From Phytophthora quininea (taxonomy: Eukaryota; Oomycota; Peronosporomycetes; Peronosporales; Peronosporaceae), in NCBI GenBank assembly GCA_011947345.1, contig JAAVTG010000023.1:310001-374000 (forward strand): a stretch of DNA of 64,000 bases, written 5' to 3'. The first letter of the stretch is position 1, and each line of letters starts with the position of its first letter. The notes beneath the pieces were generated by a model. The model made no database searches and had not been told where the DNA came from. It saw nothing but the letters and a program-made list of their open reading frames with translations. Made by a program: the position numbers and the translations under genes. Positions 21,647-34,561 of this stretch are shown one piece after another.

Positions 21647-24205
21647 GACCAGCCAAGACGACAGCGCCAGCGATTCTCGTCGACGATCCAAGAAGGCCGC
21701 GTCGCCGCCCGAAGACGCTCAAGACGTCGAGACCAATGAGGAGTCTGACCACCAGGACGAAACCCCAAATGCTGGGGCGTCTAAAGCGCCACCGTCGTCA
21801 GCGCTACCGACTGAAACGCAGTCGTGGAAGCGCAAACGCTCGTCGGCGCTGCTGTCGTCGATGCATCCTGAAGGAGCTCGGGAGTCGGCGACGTTCGCGG
21901 ACAAACTGCCCCACCCGACGCTGATCCGAGTCGTCATGGTGCTGTTTGCCTACGCTCTACTACTGTCGGACGTGCCGCGTGGAGGGTCCCATATTGCTTC
22001 ATTGCCATACGTGCAACTCGAGCCCAACGTGTTTGCGGTGTATGGCCCCACGGCATTGGCTGGACTAACCATCTTCAAAAACGGCACGGTAATCACGGAT
22101 GGTGTTTCTGGGAGTGAGTTGGAAGCTTCTACAGCACTTTACAAGTTTGCACGAAGCTCCTATGGCTTACGAACAGCTCGGGATCTACTGGACGCGACAG
22201 CACTTGAGGAGTCCTGGCCAAAGTGTTTGTTGAGTTCGCGCTACCCTGCTTCGTACTACAGCAGCGACTGTGGGGATACTCTTCCTGGGACCACCGTGTT
22301 CGTCATGCTGGACTCTCTTGCGGACGCGCTTGCAGCCAACGCAGCAAGTACGACAAGCTACAAGAATATGGCTCAGACTGAAGACGGCATTGCCATCATG
22401 GCGCGAGGTGAGCTGAGCTCCTTCCCTCAACGAGTGTGCTTTGCAGCGCGTGCCAAATCCCGATGGACTGGAACGAGCAGTGCTGGGTCTGGTGCTTCGG
22501 CTACAAGCAGCAGCACTAGTTTTTGTCACGGAATTTGTTGGATCACAAGTACTGGCTTAGCGTCTGGGGGACTGTCTTCGCCGACATGAAACCTGACAAC
22601 CCTGGAGTTGATTTGTGCGTGGATGACTTGGATAGACCGCTATTTTGCGAGAAACCTTGGGCCGCTGGACAGAATCCCGATGGCACCGAGAGCGAAAATC
22701 CTCCGCTCTGGGAGGCTGTGTCATTACGCGTAGCCGAACTGCAATCTGGCTTAGCAAACGGGAAAAAGCTGGACGTCACGCTGATCGAGACCGAGTCCGA
22801 CCCACTCACAAGACTCGGTGGAGCTTTGCTACTAGCGCACAAAATTTACAGCGTTGTGGTGATCTATCGGATCCGAGAATGTAGTGCGGCAGGAAAATGT
22901 TCAACTGTAATGCTGCTAGATGATCGCGTCGAAGGCAAGGTACTCTACACAGATGCGCTTGAGTGGAGTTCTCTTGCAGCAACCTTGAGGTATATTGGGC
23001 AGGCGTACGTTGCTGTTCGGTTAGCCTGGCTTTTGGCTGCTTCTTTTGCTGCAGTCGAACAAACGACGGAGCAAGCAAACAACGCTGGTCCTACGACAAG
23101 TGTTCTCAGCTTGCAAGGGAGATTGAAACGTGCTGCTCGTATTTTCTTCGCCGTGCCGACGCAAGTCGTGGTGTACGGAAGCTGGCTGCCCGTACTCGGT
23201 TACGCAAGTGCCCATATTATCGATGCGTTAATCTACTATGAGTTGGAAGACAATGGCGCGTACAACGCAACCGGCAGCATCTCGTCCATGACGCGGTGGC
23301 TGGCTGTGCATATGCGCTCGGTTTGGCTCATGGCGCTCCTAGCGAGAGTCCGTGCGTTGTTGCAGACCTCTGCCGGCGCCTGGACACCTGGACATGGGGT
23401 TTCTGGGGTACGAGGTCATTTAATACCAATGCTGGCGCTAGGTGCAGTTGTGTTTGTGGTACGCGGCGGAATATCCGTTGACGACCGCGACGCACGCATC
23501 TTGGAGGCAAATGAAGTGGAGCCTGTGCCAACATTCATGCTGCTACGATCGGAGACATTGGACGCCTGGAAGATGAATCTCGAGGGCGCTTACAGCGACA
23601 TGCTGTCACTTGCTCTTGCGGCGGTCATCTACGTTTTTGTGATACTCGCGATGCGCGCAATATTGCGGCGGTACCGTCGACGTGTGATTAAACCCACGCT
23701 ACGAGATCGAAGTGACGCCATACCAGAGCCATTGTTCTTCGCTAGATCAGCCGTTCCGAGCGCGGCAGGGGCACTGTGGGAACCTAGTTGTCTTTGTGTG
23801 AGTTGGGATGACGATCTGCTCAGGCCTTTGATGAATGCTTATTCCCCGAGCTCGTGGATTAGTCAGCTCAGTCAACGCCAAGACTCGACCGAAGAAACAA
23901 CTACCGACGGAGGCCCTTATCGTGGCGGTGACGGATCCATCACAAGCTCTGCATCAAGCACCCAACGCATGCTGATGAACCTTGTCTTTCTAAGCGACCC
24001 GTGGAACTTGCTTGTGCTGAAGCTTGGCCGTGCGCGTGTCCACCTCTACCATATTCAAGGCGGACAACTAGATTGCAAAGTTGTTCATGCACAAACGAAG
24101 GCTCGGGTTGCACGCGAGTATTCGTTACCACTTGAAAAGGTGGAATTGGTTGCCTCGCTTCGGGCCTCAGAACTATCGTGGGGGCAGCTGATAACCTGCA
24201 AGTAG
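21645..24205 (+). CDS. Uncharacterised multipass membrane protein
   Basis: Family not recognised; about 850 aa if read through. A Ser/Glu-rich cytoplasmic-looking N-terminus of about 95 residues precedes a first hydrophobic segment (IRVVMVLFAYALLLSDVP). A large polar region, likely lumenal, carries paired Cys. Then come helices at YVAVRLAWLLAASFAAV, FFAVPTQVVVYGSWLPVLGY, LIPMLALGAVVFVV and LALAAVIYVFVILAMRAILR, and a soluble C-terminal tail. The frame changes between about 22430 and 22550. The second part is well supported from NLLDHKYWLSVWGTVFADMK on; in the same frame WNEQCWVWCFGYKQQH just upstream ends at a TAG at about 22517. Tail-to-tail with PIG-N. Confidence 0.6.
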
Positions 24206-24348
24206 AGCTCTAAGATGGTTAGCAGTAAAACAAAATATATATTGTGGAAATTATCTTCAAAACTGTTTTCAAATTTGTGGCTCTTATCGAGCTTTGTCTG
24301 GTTCAATAGTTGCCACGACGGACTCAACCTCCGTATCCCTCGACGGTG

Positions 24349-27300
24349 TCATATCATGGACGAAGGCCCATCCCAGTACAATAAGCAGTGGTAAAGAAGT
24401 ATCTGAGCGTTGCCAATACAAAACACCGCGATAGAGTTTCCCATTTGCTTCCAGCTGCCTTCATTGTTCACGACAAAGAGGAACCGTACAGCTAAATACT
24501 CTGCCATAGCCACAGACAGCAGAATGTGCTGTGATGCAAATATTCCCAGCTTGTTCTTCTTCCGAGCGGAAGATCCGGTTGCTGCAGGGAGCAACAGGAC
24601 CAAGCGGAACGCGCATGCCACCACGATGAACGGAATCAAAAGCTTCATCACGACGAGTAGCTGGGCAAGCGTTGGAGCGGGATGCGTCAAAAAGCGACGA
24701 GCAGATTCGATCTTAAAATCGGTCATGCTCGTCACGCTACATGTCCCGAAGAAAGACATCTGGACCACAACCAGGAAGATCAACGCTCGGTGCGCTTCAC
24801 ATTTCATCAACGAATTCGATGCGATTGGATGTCTCGCTTCCAGTCGAATCCAGCTCACAAGAACGGAGCACAATGCTAGATAAAATAGCATTTCGTAGGA
24901 TGTACTCAGGAGGGCGAAGGACGGCACAAACGCGACGATGACGCGAATCAATCGTACAACCAGCAAACTACTGCTACAGTTTGTCGTTTGCTGACGCTCC
25001 AGATCGTCCTCGCTTTCGACTTTGAAGGAGCTAGTTGTGCTCTGGAATTTGGTCTGGAAAAGCAACAAGAGCACAGGTACAATAGAAATCGACCAATTAG
25101 CCGCAGCGAGGAAAAAGGCGGGTAGGCTTTGCTTTCCGATGTCCAAGCAGTCCATTGCAACGTCAACAGTGCCATCACTACGGTCGGAATTCCACTTCCA
25201 AGCACTGATTTTAGTTGAGGTCGACGGGCTTGTTGTACAGGTAGAGTTTTCATCACGACAAGCACAAAACCCAGAGTGAGCAACGACCCGAAATGAACCA
25301 GCATCGTGTCGAGCCCGTTTTCAGTCGGCAAAGTAGGAAAAATCGCAATGAAAACACAGCTCATTGACCAGCACATTCTCGGCGATAACAGTCCTCGCCA
25401 CAGTTTACCATCAATCGATGATGCTCTAGCTGATTGTGATCCAAATATCCATGGCCAAACCGCAAGGGCGGAGAAAAGTACGCTAAAAGCCGCCCGATGA
25501 GTATAACCTCGGACGACTAGCTCCAAGCACGCGAAAATCCATACAAAATGAAGGCTAGGACTCCACAGAGAAATCGTCATTTTACTGCCTTGGAATTTGA
25601 ATGTCAGTGCAGCCCGAAGGTCTTCTCGACGAGCCCATACAAATCTCCAAAACATGAGCGGACAAATACCGTACAAATAATACGTTCTTGGGGAGTTCGC
25701 AAGATTTCTCCACCAGAACATTGCAACAACGGCAACCATTGTCTTCAAATCGAGCATATGATGTATCAGCCATCGTAAACGAAACTTTACAGGATGAAGG
25801 TAGGCCAGAACAACAACAAGCGCCCATCCAGCGTAGCCCAGAACGATCGAGGAAAAGAGAAACAACCACTCGTATCTCTGGTAGTACATGATGGCGCCTT
25901 TGCAAATGTCGTTCATCTCCTGAGTCAACACTTCCACAAGACGATGCGCCTCGCTGGTACCGGCATGAACTTCATCATCTCCGTCACTAAGGCTGTTCAA
26001 GGCCTTATCAATTTGGCTAATGAGGTCCGGCACGCGCTTGTGTAGTGATAAGTAGGGGACAAACAGAAACCCTCGGTTTGCTCGCCTTACTTCCTCCTTG
26101 CGAAGCGCATGCTGATAGAGTTGCAGTGCGTTCGCTCGCAAGGCATTAGCACGATACTTGTTCTTGTTCAAGTAAGTAAACGGTAGAACGCCCACCGAGT
26201 TACGAGGATATGGCAGCCCAGCCAATGCGCTGATTAGTGGCGCCACATCAGTCTGCATGGCATCTCTTCGCTTCAGGTCCACAAGAGTCGCCCACTCGTG
26301 CACTGCGACTGTTTCCTCGAGCGCTTGGGCTTCCAAACGTAACTGTATTTCAGCTTTGGACTGCGTTGGCAGGTCTATGTCAAACCTCTTTTTGTTGGGG
26401 TTGCTGACAGGTACAGGCTTCTGAATGCCAGCACCCCACGCGATCAAAGCTGTTCGTGTTTTTGCCGGGTCATTCTCGCCATGACCGCCGCGTAGGTCCA
26501 TTCCGTGATCCGAATTCACAATGTAAGCTGTTCGTCCATCGTTTCCAAAGTATTTCTCGACCATTTTCTCCGTCTTCTCGATTAATTCATCCACAACAGC
26601 AATATTATCAAGATACTCCCTCGAACCTGCGCCATACTTGGGTCCCGACAGGTCCGTGCCTAGAAAGTGGCAGTAGATCACCAACCGGTCGTCATGAAAC
26701 TTGTCGTACAGCTCCTTTCTCTGGCTTCCGTTGCTCGTGCGAATAACTCCTTCATCTTCCGGAAGCTCCACACATCTAGCAACGACGGGTCTTCTCTAGC
26801 CATCTCATTTTCGTCCTTGGCTGAGTAATGCTCTTCTTGAGCTTGTGGGGCATGTCTGGCCAGCATCGGAGCCACGTCTCGATTGCCAAAGACAAAGGCG
26901 TTGTTGCTCTGGTTAAACACCGAGTCAAATGGCACCGGGTGCTGCTTCCAGCTCTTCGTCACTGCATGAGGGTCTTCATACATCCCCGCAGTTAGCGCTA
27001 CATGGCACGGTCGACTCTCTGTCGGCACGTGGTTGTGTGAGACCCCCAACTGCCACGTCGACGCATGACGTCACCTAGGAAAGGTGTCCGGCCGTGCCTG
27101 TTGGTTTCTGGAGGTGGAACGTTGCCTGGATTGAGGTTGAGACTGTGTGGGAAGCCCGCGACGACCTTGTAGAGCTTGTCGACGCGACATCCGTCCAAAG
27201 TGAACACAATGACGCGCTTGGCTGGAGCGGAGCCTGCCGCGGCGTACTCGGCGCTAGGAATGGAGGACTCCACGGGCGACTGGAAATAGATGTCGAAGAT

Positions 27301-27369
27301 GCCTACAATGCAGAGCGCGTGGAAGGCCACGCCCAGCAGCAGCAGCCGCGCGAGGGCCCAGCCGTGCAT
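24349..27369 (-). CDS. PIGN: GPI ethanolamine phosphate transferase 1 (PIG-N/Mcd4)
   Basis: ER enzyme that adds ethanolamine phosphate to the first mannose of GPI-anchor precursors. The N-terminus [19 protein letters not shown] and IFDIYFQSP is typical, as are the phosphodiesterase-fold blocks [34 protein letters not shown] and [16 protein letters not shown] multipass C-terminal half follows, ending with [13 protein letters not shown] and [11 protein letters not shown]. With three single bases restored (near 27045 at a five-C run, 26735 and 25155) the protein is 1,007 aa, normal for the family and free of introns. The metal-binding Asp/His of the DG and SDHG motifs are intact. The start at 27369 is preferred because the upstream frame lacks the conserved first helix. 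Confidence 0.92.
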
Positions 27370-27469
27370 CGTTTGATTTGATGTGGAAGTGGGATAAGTC
27401 TGGAGTGTGACGGGCGATGCAAAACGGACAAGTAAGTGTGGTGTACACAAAATTACCGTCTTCAACTGC

Positions 27470-28666
27470 CTATTGGTTTCTTGCTACGAGCCACTCGCCA
27501 TCGATGACGAGGGTTCGAGTCGAGTCTAGTCGCACCTTGAAACGTGAGTCGGCCTTCATTAGGGCTGAGAAACAGAGGAGTTTGTTAGCGTTGCAAATGA
27601 CTTGAGCGGCGACCAAAGCGCTGGCACGTACTGCGGATGGGGCCATCGGTGCTGGTGATACTAGAAGGCGGGCAGCAGATCTGCACGGTGTACTTGGTTT
27701 CTGCCACTACGATTCCGTGCAATCCCACGTTGTGTGGGTTCTGCGAGAGCGTCACTACAAGAACACAGGTCGAATAAACGTGTTAGTCCAAGGGAACCAC
27801 ATTCGGAAGGCAAAGCTGCCTACCTTCCACCGGACAGCCCGAGAGATCCATGAACTTCAGCTTGGCCTGCAACTTGGAATTGCGCTCGCGTTGCGCGTTC
27901 TTGACCACCGGCTCGACCGTGTTGATCTCGTTTTCAATGAGCTGGCGGACGTAGCGCGTCCAGATCTCATTGAGCTTCTCGGCGTCGCTGTATCGCATCT
28001 CACCGCTCAGCAAATGCAGCCCCAGCTCCCGGCGACGTCGAGCACTGATCATTTTCGACGTCTGGTTACGACTAGCCGCTGCAATAGCCTTCTCGGCGGC
28101 GGCCGTAGCCGACTTTTTGACCGGATTGTCCAGAGTCAGCACCTTGTACTTCATCTCGTCCAAAGCCACACTCGACCGCTTGGAGCCGTCCGTCACCGAC
28201 AGCATATAGTCCTGCAGCGTCTTGTGCAGAGTACGTGGGTTGTCTAGCTCCTTCGCCGCTCCATGCTGCACGCACGACATATCGCGAAGTGTCAACGTCA
28301 CGAGAACTAAAGTCTATGCGCCAAATTCCTTACCAAAGAGCAGTTCTTGAGCCCCACAGACAGCAGATCTGCTGTCAATTTCTCGTACAATGGGTCGACC
28401 TTCTTCTCTTTCTTGATGAACTCCTCTTTCATCTCGCTGTTTCTCGTGATATCGCTCTGGTTGTTGCCTTTATTGCCCTGGGACCCATTCTTGCTGGCCT
28501 TGCGCTTGCGCTTCGAGTGCTGGTAGGCCTGCTGCTTGTTGTCTTTCGACGTCGCTTGGGATGCTGCTTGGGCCGTGTACTTGCTCGCCGTCGGCTGCTT
28601 GGCAGTCGCGAACGCCGCGTCCAGAGACGACAGCAGGTCGGCGCGCGGCCGCTTCTTGGTCGCCAT
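27470..28666 (-). CDS. POP4: Ribonuclease P/MRP subunit p29 (POP4)
   Basis: RNA-binding subunit of RNase P and RNase MRP, nuclear. Four exons (28666-28334, 28265-27824, 27754-27632, 27564-27470) join without a frame break into 330 aa. A Lys/Gln-rich N-terminal extension (MATKKRPRADLLSSLDAAF) leads to the conserved core: KLNEIWTRYVRQLIENE corresponds to the LHELWKEYI block, and the Sm-like barrel reads KLKFMDLSGCPVEVTLSQ, GLHGIVVAETKYTVQI and MKADSRFKVRLD. It ends LVIDGEWLVARNQ, as in the family. All introns are 67-69 nt. It is divergent from the NLR-like gene, 114 bp between start codons. Confidence 0.85.
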
Positions 28667-28780
28667 CGAATGGTTACTCAACTATGGGCACAGGTTACTT
28701 CCAAATGGGTAACATGTAGTTTTACTTGGACTGACTATGGCGCAGTGGTGAAGCTATTGACTGCGGGGCCAGATGCCAAG

Positions 28781-31700
28781 ATGGCGGACCCCGCGCACTG
28801 GAGCTCCTGGTCCCGCGCCGACGTGGGGCGCTGGCTAGGCTCGCTGGGCCTCGACAAGTACGCCGAGCTCTTCCAGACCAATGAGATCACGGGCGACATC
28901 CTGCCGGAGCTCACGCGCGACGCCCTGCGAGACGAACTGGGTATCAAGGCGTTCGGAGATCGCGTCCGGATCGCGCAGGCAATCGAGGCGTTAACCGCCA
29001 CTTCGGGACAGTCCGCAGCCTCCAAGGACGTGTCCCAGACTACAGTACCGCCGCAGAAGACACTGCCAAGAGACGACAACGCGCTGGACCTGGTGGTGCT
29101 CCACGCAGCGCCACTGGTGATCAAGGACAGTCGATTTCGCATCTACCCCATGGAGAAGCTGGACCTGGAGGCGGAGCGCAGGGAGATCAGCAACTCCTTA
29201 CTGACAGACGTGCAGCACAAGGCCATCCACGTGCGGTTCGACATCGCCACGGCAGATATCCTGCGGAGTCTCATGACGGCCTGGAAATGCACGGTGCTGC
29301 ACTTTTCCGGCCACGGACTGGGCCAACGAGCGGCGCTTTGCTTCGAAGATGGGGCTGGCTGCACACATTTAATCACGCCGGATGCACTGCGGCAGCTCAT
29401 GTTTTCTGGAGTATCGGCAGGGAGGAAGAGCAAGGAAATGTCGACGCCGCAGCCGCTGGACGGCAGTGTGCAACTCGTATTCGTCAATGCCTGCCATAGC
29501 CAGAAGGTCGCGTCCGTGTTCCTGGATGCGGGCATCCCGCACGTGGTGGCGGTGCATTCAGACTCGCTCGTGGTCGACGCGTCTGCTACTATGTTTGCCA
29601 AACACTTTTACCTCTCGCTATTCCACGGGAACACTGTCGAGAGTTCGTTTGAGATCGCAAAAGGGGCTGTAGGGGCGCTCCCAACGCAAAAGCGGGCTGC
29701 TTGTTGCTGCGCGTAAGGAGATATTTGTTTCACCTTCGCTGGGTTTGAGCTAACTCATCTTGTTTTGCTCTTTAATGTAGACATCTTCATGAACCGACTT
29801 GCACGTGGATGCGCGATGGCTCAAGACATTCACAGCACAGTGCAACACAGTGCTGCTGCAAAGGAGACGTGCTGACATTCCCACATGACGAGTCTAGCAA
29901 GTTCTTGTTACTCGGATCAGCACCTCATGATGTTGTGCTCTTTGGCGATATCCCTAACGGCACACTTTGCGACTACACGCCGCGGTATCCGTCCAACATT
30001 CCTTCAATGCACGGCCAATTTATTGGGCGGAACACTGAAACCTATCTTATGGTTAAGTCGTTGCGCGAAAACGCTGTGACGGCGTGTCTTGGAGCCCCAG
30101 GCATTGGGAAAAGCTCGTTAGTGATATCTGTTGCCCACTTTGTTCACAGTCGCCGAATGTTCCCTGATGGTGTTTTTACGTCGATCTGGAGGGACAGAAG
30201 TTATCAACCGTGCGGTACGCAATAGCACAGAGCATTGGGATGCCCGCTGCAGACACCGACGAAGAGGTATTCGCCGAGCTAGGGTGAGTTCTGGAGGAGC
30301 AACTTTTACGTTACTTGCTAGTGCCTGACGATGATGATTGTTTCCTCTTCAGAACGAAGAACTGCCTGCTTGTGCTGGACAAAGTAGAGGAGCTGCTCGA
30401 TGAGGACGAAAACAAGGGCGAGGAACTATTGCACCAGCTTATCTCGGTTGCTCCTAATTTGCGATTGTTGCTCGCATCTCGCCGAAACATGCATATTCCG
30501 AGTGTCACACCTTATTCTCTCTCCATATCGGAGCTACCGTTGCACACAGCGGTAAGTGTTGGATTGAAATTGCTTTCGCACGCGTTCACTCTAACCCTTG
30601 CGTTGTTGCACAGACTGAGTTACTTTGCCTTGTGGCACCTGGATGCTCATCTACGTTAGCAGAACGCTTAGCCAAAATATGCGGGTGCCTCCCACTTGCT
30701 ATCCGCGTTGTGGGTCGTGCGCTTGCTAACGCACGGATGACTGTGACGCCTGAACGAATGATCGAGTATCTAGAGGTAAGAAAAATCGATTGCTTCAATC
30801 CATTCTATTGCTAATGCTTTCTCTCTGTTCTTGGCCACACACAGCGTGATGATCATCGGTTTGAGACTATCAGAGAGCTTAATCAAGTTGGCCACAAGGA
30901 GTGTGTGGATCGCTGTATCCGCTCGTCGTTTTGCCATCTGGACGAGTCCTTTCGACTCGCCTTCATGGCATTTGGCTTCTTTCGAGGTAGTTTCGAGATT
31001 GAAGCAGCTGACGCTGTTCTCTCCAGTGTGTTGGCGGACCAAAGTGCTCCCGGGAAGCTGGCAGGAAGCGGCAGCTACTCTTTTTGTCATCATCTTTGAG
31101 TTCGGGAGGTGCTCCATCGACAGGTTCGAGCTCACATTTCCCTTCCGATGTTTATGCCAAGAGCAACCGCGGCCGAAATCGGGATGACGATGCATCTTCT
31201 GTGCGTAGTCTTGGATCTCAACTCTCCAACATGGATGGATTTGGCTTCGACAATGATGGCGCTATGACGAATGACAGCTACGATTTGTTGGATCTTGAAA
31301 GCAGTGAAGAGATGAAAGCCCGCGAAGTGAATGTTCCCACTGCTAGTGTCGCCCTAGAGCATCTTCATCAATGGTCTTTGGTGGAATTCGACACGAAAAC
31401 GAACCGCTATCGGATGCATAACCTCGTACAGCTTTTTGCCGAGGAAGAAGCAGCAAGAATGGGTGAGGAGTGCTTTGCGGACTCGACCCCAAATTCCACA
31501 CCCGGCTCAGCGCCTTCATCTTTTGTACCGGCGTCAATGGGGGCTCCACCATCGAGTATCCCACTCGGCAAGGAGCTACTACTCACCTGGAAGCGTCGTT
31601 TTGTGCGGCACTATTGCATGATTGTGGCCAAGGCTTCTCATGCTTATCGCTTCGACGGAACTCTGGCGCTTTTTGACAAGGAGCGCGCCAACATTGAATC

Positions 31701-34439
31701 TGCGATGCGGTTGGCGCATGAGCTCACGTTGCAGAGTATTGAACAAGTGCGCGAAAATAATCAACGCGCGCAGCAAGATTTTGGAAGTGATCAACTTGGC
31801 GAGATTCCACTAAGCTGCAGCCCGATGAGAACTCAAAGTGAGCCCTCATTGCGTGTTGCTGCTGGGGTAGTGATGGAACCGAACATCGAGCGTCATAGCA
31901 GTAGCTCGGCTGCAATCCTAAGCAGTAGCGAAAGTAGCACTGGCAACGGAAGCAGTGGTCGTGCTGGATCTGCTGCACTAACCGGATCTTCTATTGTGGA
32001 CGCGTTGCTGTATAGTAATCTGGTGGTTCGCTGTCGCTTTATCTTCCGCGCACGTGTGGAACCACGGCGACGCATTCAAGTGGTGTCCTCATGCTTGCAG
32101 CTGTCACGAGAGACTCGGTCGCTGCACTGCAAGTGCGGTAATCGTGAAAATGACCCAGCTACGTTGTTGTGGGATGTGGAAGAAGCTAAGTACGACCGTG
32201 AACTGTCGTTGTTGGATAAGTTACCATCTTTTGAGGAAGTGCAACCTCCTGCTGCTGCGTCTGCAGCACATGATCGATGTACCTGTGTTGGGATTCGAGA
32301 GCTCATTGCTCTTGAAGCTCTCCTGTTAACAGACCTCGGCTACGCCTGTTGTGATGTGACTGATTGGGTAGCTGGCGAGTACCACTATCTAGAGTCGCTA
32401 CGTCTCCAACGTGAAGTGTTAGGCTGGTCAGAGCATCCACAAGTAGCTGAAGTGTTAAACCAATTCGGCATTTGCCTAAGCACACGTTGGGGCTACCTAG
32501 CTCATAATGTCTGGCTGTTGCAACACGCTGAGCGCTTGCTGAAAGGGGCGTTAGAGATGCGCAGCCGTGTACTGAGTAAAAACCACCCGGAATACGCCAC
32601 GAGCCTGAACAACCTCGCCAATTTTTACAAAAACTACCCCACTGCTGGTAAACGGCGAACTCCATCTGCAGCATTGCGCGAAGGCAACCGAGAATCCCGA
32701 GATCGACACATTAAAGACGGAAAGGAAGCATCTGGAGATCGGAGAGGTTGCAGCGTGCGACGAGGGGTCACTCAAGTTCAAGTCCCAGTCCGAGTAGGTC
32801 TAGTACGAGCAGTGAGAGCATTGCAAGTCCCAGCCAAGATAATGGAAGGGCTGGCACAGACAGTACTAGCGGCATCAGCGCAAAAACTGAAGAAGCTGAG
32901 CGGCCAGATATCGCTGGTATGTACCGTCAGTCGCTAAAGATTCGGGAGATGACACTAGGTGAGAATCACCCACAAGTCGCGCAGTCGCTGAACAACCTCG
33001 CACTCTATCTGTCCAACCAGCTCGAAATGCAGTCTTTGAGGTATGATTTTTCAACTTGCAGCTAGAGCAATGAGGCTGATGCTTTTGTTTATTCATTGCA
33101 GCGAGGCTGAGCTTACAGAACAGCGCGGAGAAATCGGAAGACTATACGACCGTGCTCTGCGGATACGTCGAAGTCGACTTGGAAATGCGAGTTTCGAGAC
33201 GGCGGCTACATTAAACAATATGGGCAACTTCAAGCGGCTCACGGTGCGTCTTGAAATGCATGCTTACATGCTGAATCATTCGGTATCTCACATTAGGATT
33301 TTGGAGCGACAGAAAGATTGGCGTGGCGCGGAAGCAAACATCAAGGAGGCATTACAGATTACGGATAGATATTTCAACGACATTAGCCCTCGTGCCGCAC
33401 GCATTTTTATTAATCTCGCGCGTGTCTACCGAGATCAGGTAAGATATTGCAGAAGAGATGGCGAGCGACCAAGAATTGACAGCAATGTGTAATCCATCAT
33501 GACAGCATCGCTACAAGGAAGCAATAGCTGCCTACGAGAAAGCCCGAGACATTCGACAACAGCTTTTCCCAGACACTCGCGACGTTGGTTTTTGCATCGG
33601 TAAGATGTACCTCTGTCCATATTGCTATTTGCTCGTGTATTTTTAATATACTTTAAATACCGTAGAACAAATCGGCAAGTGCTTACGCTTGCAAGGCAAA
33701 GAAGATGAAGGCAAAGCTCAAGAAGAAAAGGGACGACAAATGAAAAAGCTCGGACTCTCGGCTCTGGAGCAGGAAGATGGGATCGATGGAGATACTGCTA
33801 GCACAGTCAGTGGAGGGAGCAACAGCTTCAAATATGCAGTGATAAATGGTGGAAGCGGCGAGGGCCCTGTTCCGTCAGGCCACCTCTTTGCAAGGGTCAA
33901 CGTCTACGATATTGTTGACGCTGATGCGCTCGTATCGCGCAAATTTAATTTCCCCGGCAAGTTGATTGGGGAACGAGGCATCCATCTCAAGAAAATCGAG
34001 GCTATAGCATGTGCGCAATTGCGCTACTTTGGACCGTGGCCGCAGACATTAACTCATTTCAAGAATCGCAGTGGAGAGGCCTCTCGAACGCCCCCGGAGG
34101 CCTACATTCAGATCACAAGCACGTCGGAGGCGGTACGTTATTCCTTCATGCTTTCGATTTGTGCTAGCTCTCAAAGTAAAACTTTTATGTTTTGGCTAGG
34201 CGCTACAACGAGCGAAAGACCAATCTGTGCTACTACTGCGCGAGATGAAGCTTGCTTGGGAGCGATATCTGGCCCGGACATCACATGGTGGTCATCGCTC
34301 GCACCATCAACACCATGGTGGCCGTGGTGGTGGGCCTCATGGTAGCGGTGGTGGGCGAGGTGGAAGGGGTCGTCATTTACATCTCCACCGCGCCCCGTTG
34401 CCAACACAACCATCTCGATCAAATGGTGGACGAGCTTGA
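28781..34439 (+). CDS. NLR-like SAM-CHAT-NB-ARC-TPR-KH protein
   Basis: About 1,690 aa in eleven exons (28781-29712, 29781-30283, 30353-30551, 30614-30775, 30845-33040, 33102-33243, 33297-33438, 33506-33599, 33666-34132, 34200-34439; one may be further split). Domains: SAM (residues 5-70, WSRADVGRWLGSLGLDKYAE); CHAT caspase-like protease (about 105-310) with His178 in HFSGHG and Cys238 in VNACHS; NB-ARC with P-loop GAPGIGKSS (about 415), Walker B LLVLD, sensor LLLASRR, CGCLPLAIRV and an MHD-like YRMHNLVQL; about six kinesin-light-chain-type TPRs (ALEMRSRVLSKNHPEYATSL); KH domain with FNFPGKLIGERG; and a His/Gly/Arg tail. I infer a STAND switch that releases a protease. Frame breaks near 30175, 31083, 32640, 32760 and 33297. 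Confidence 0.82.
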
Positions 34440-34561
34440 GCCGTTCCCGTGATAAGTATGACAAGTATAAACTACGCGGAAGAAGTTCTTCATACTACTG
34501 CGCAACTTGTATTGCATTTCTATCAAGCCAAACATTTCAAAATCTCTATCTGGTGGCGCCC

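Noticed and set aside
27717..28247. 176-aa plus-strand open frame.
   Set aside because: It is antisense to POP4 exons, which join without a break and match the family.
28781..34439. Programmed ribosomal frameshifting as the reason for the frame breaks in the NLR-like gene.
   Set aside because: The breaks have no shared slippery heptamer and similar breaks occur in unrelated genes; error in homopolymers is simpler.
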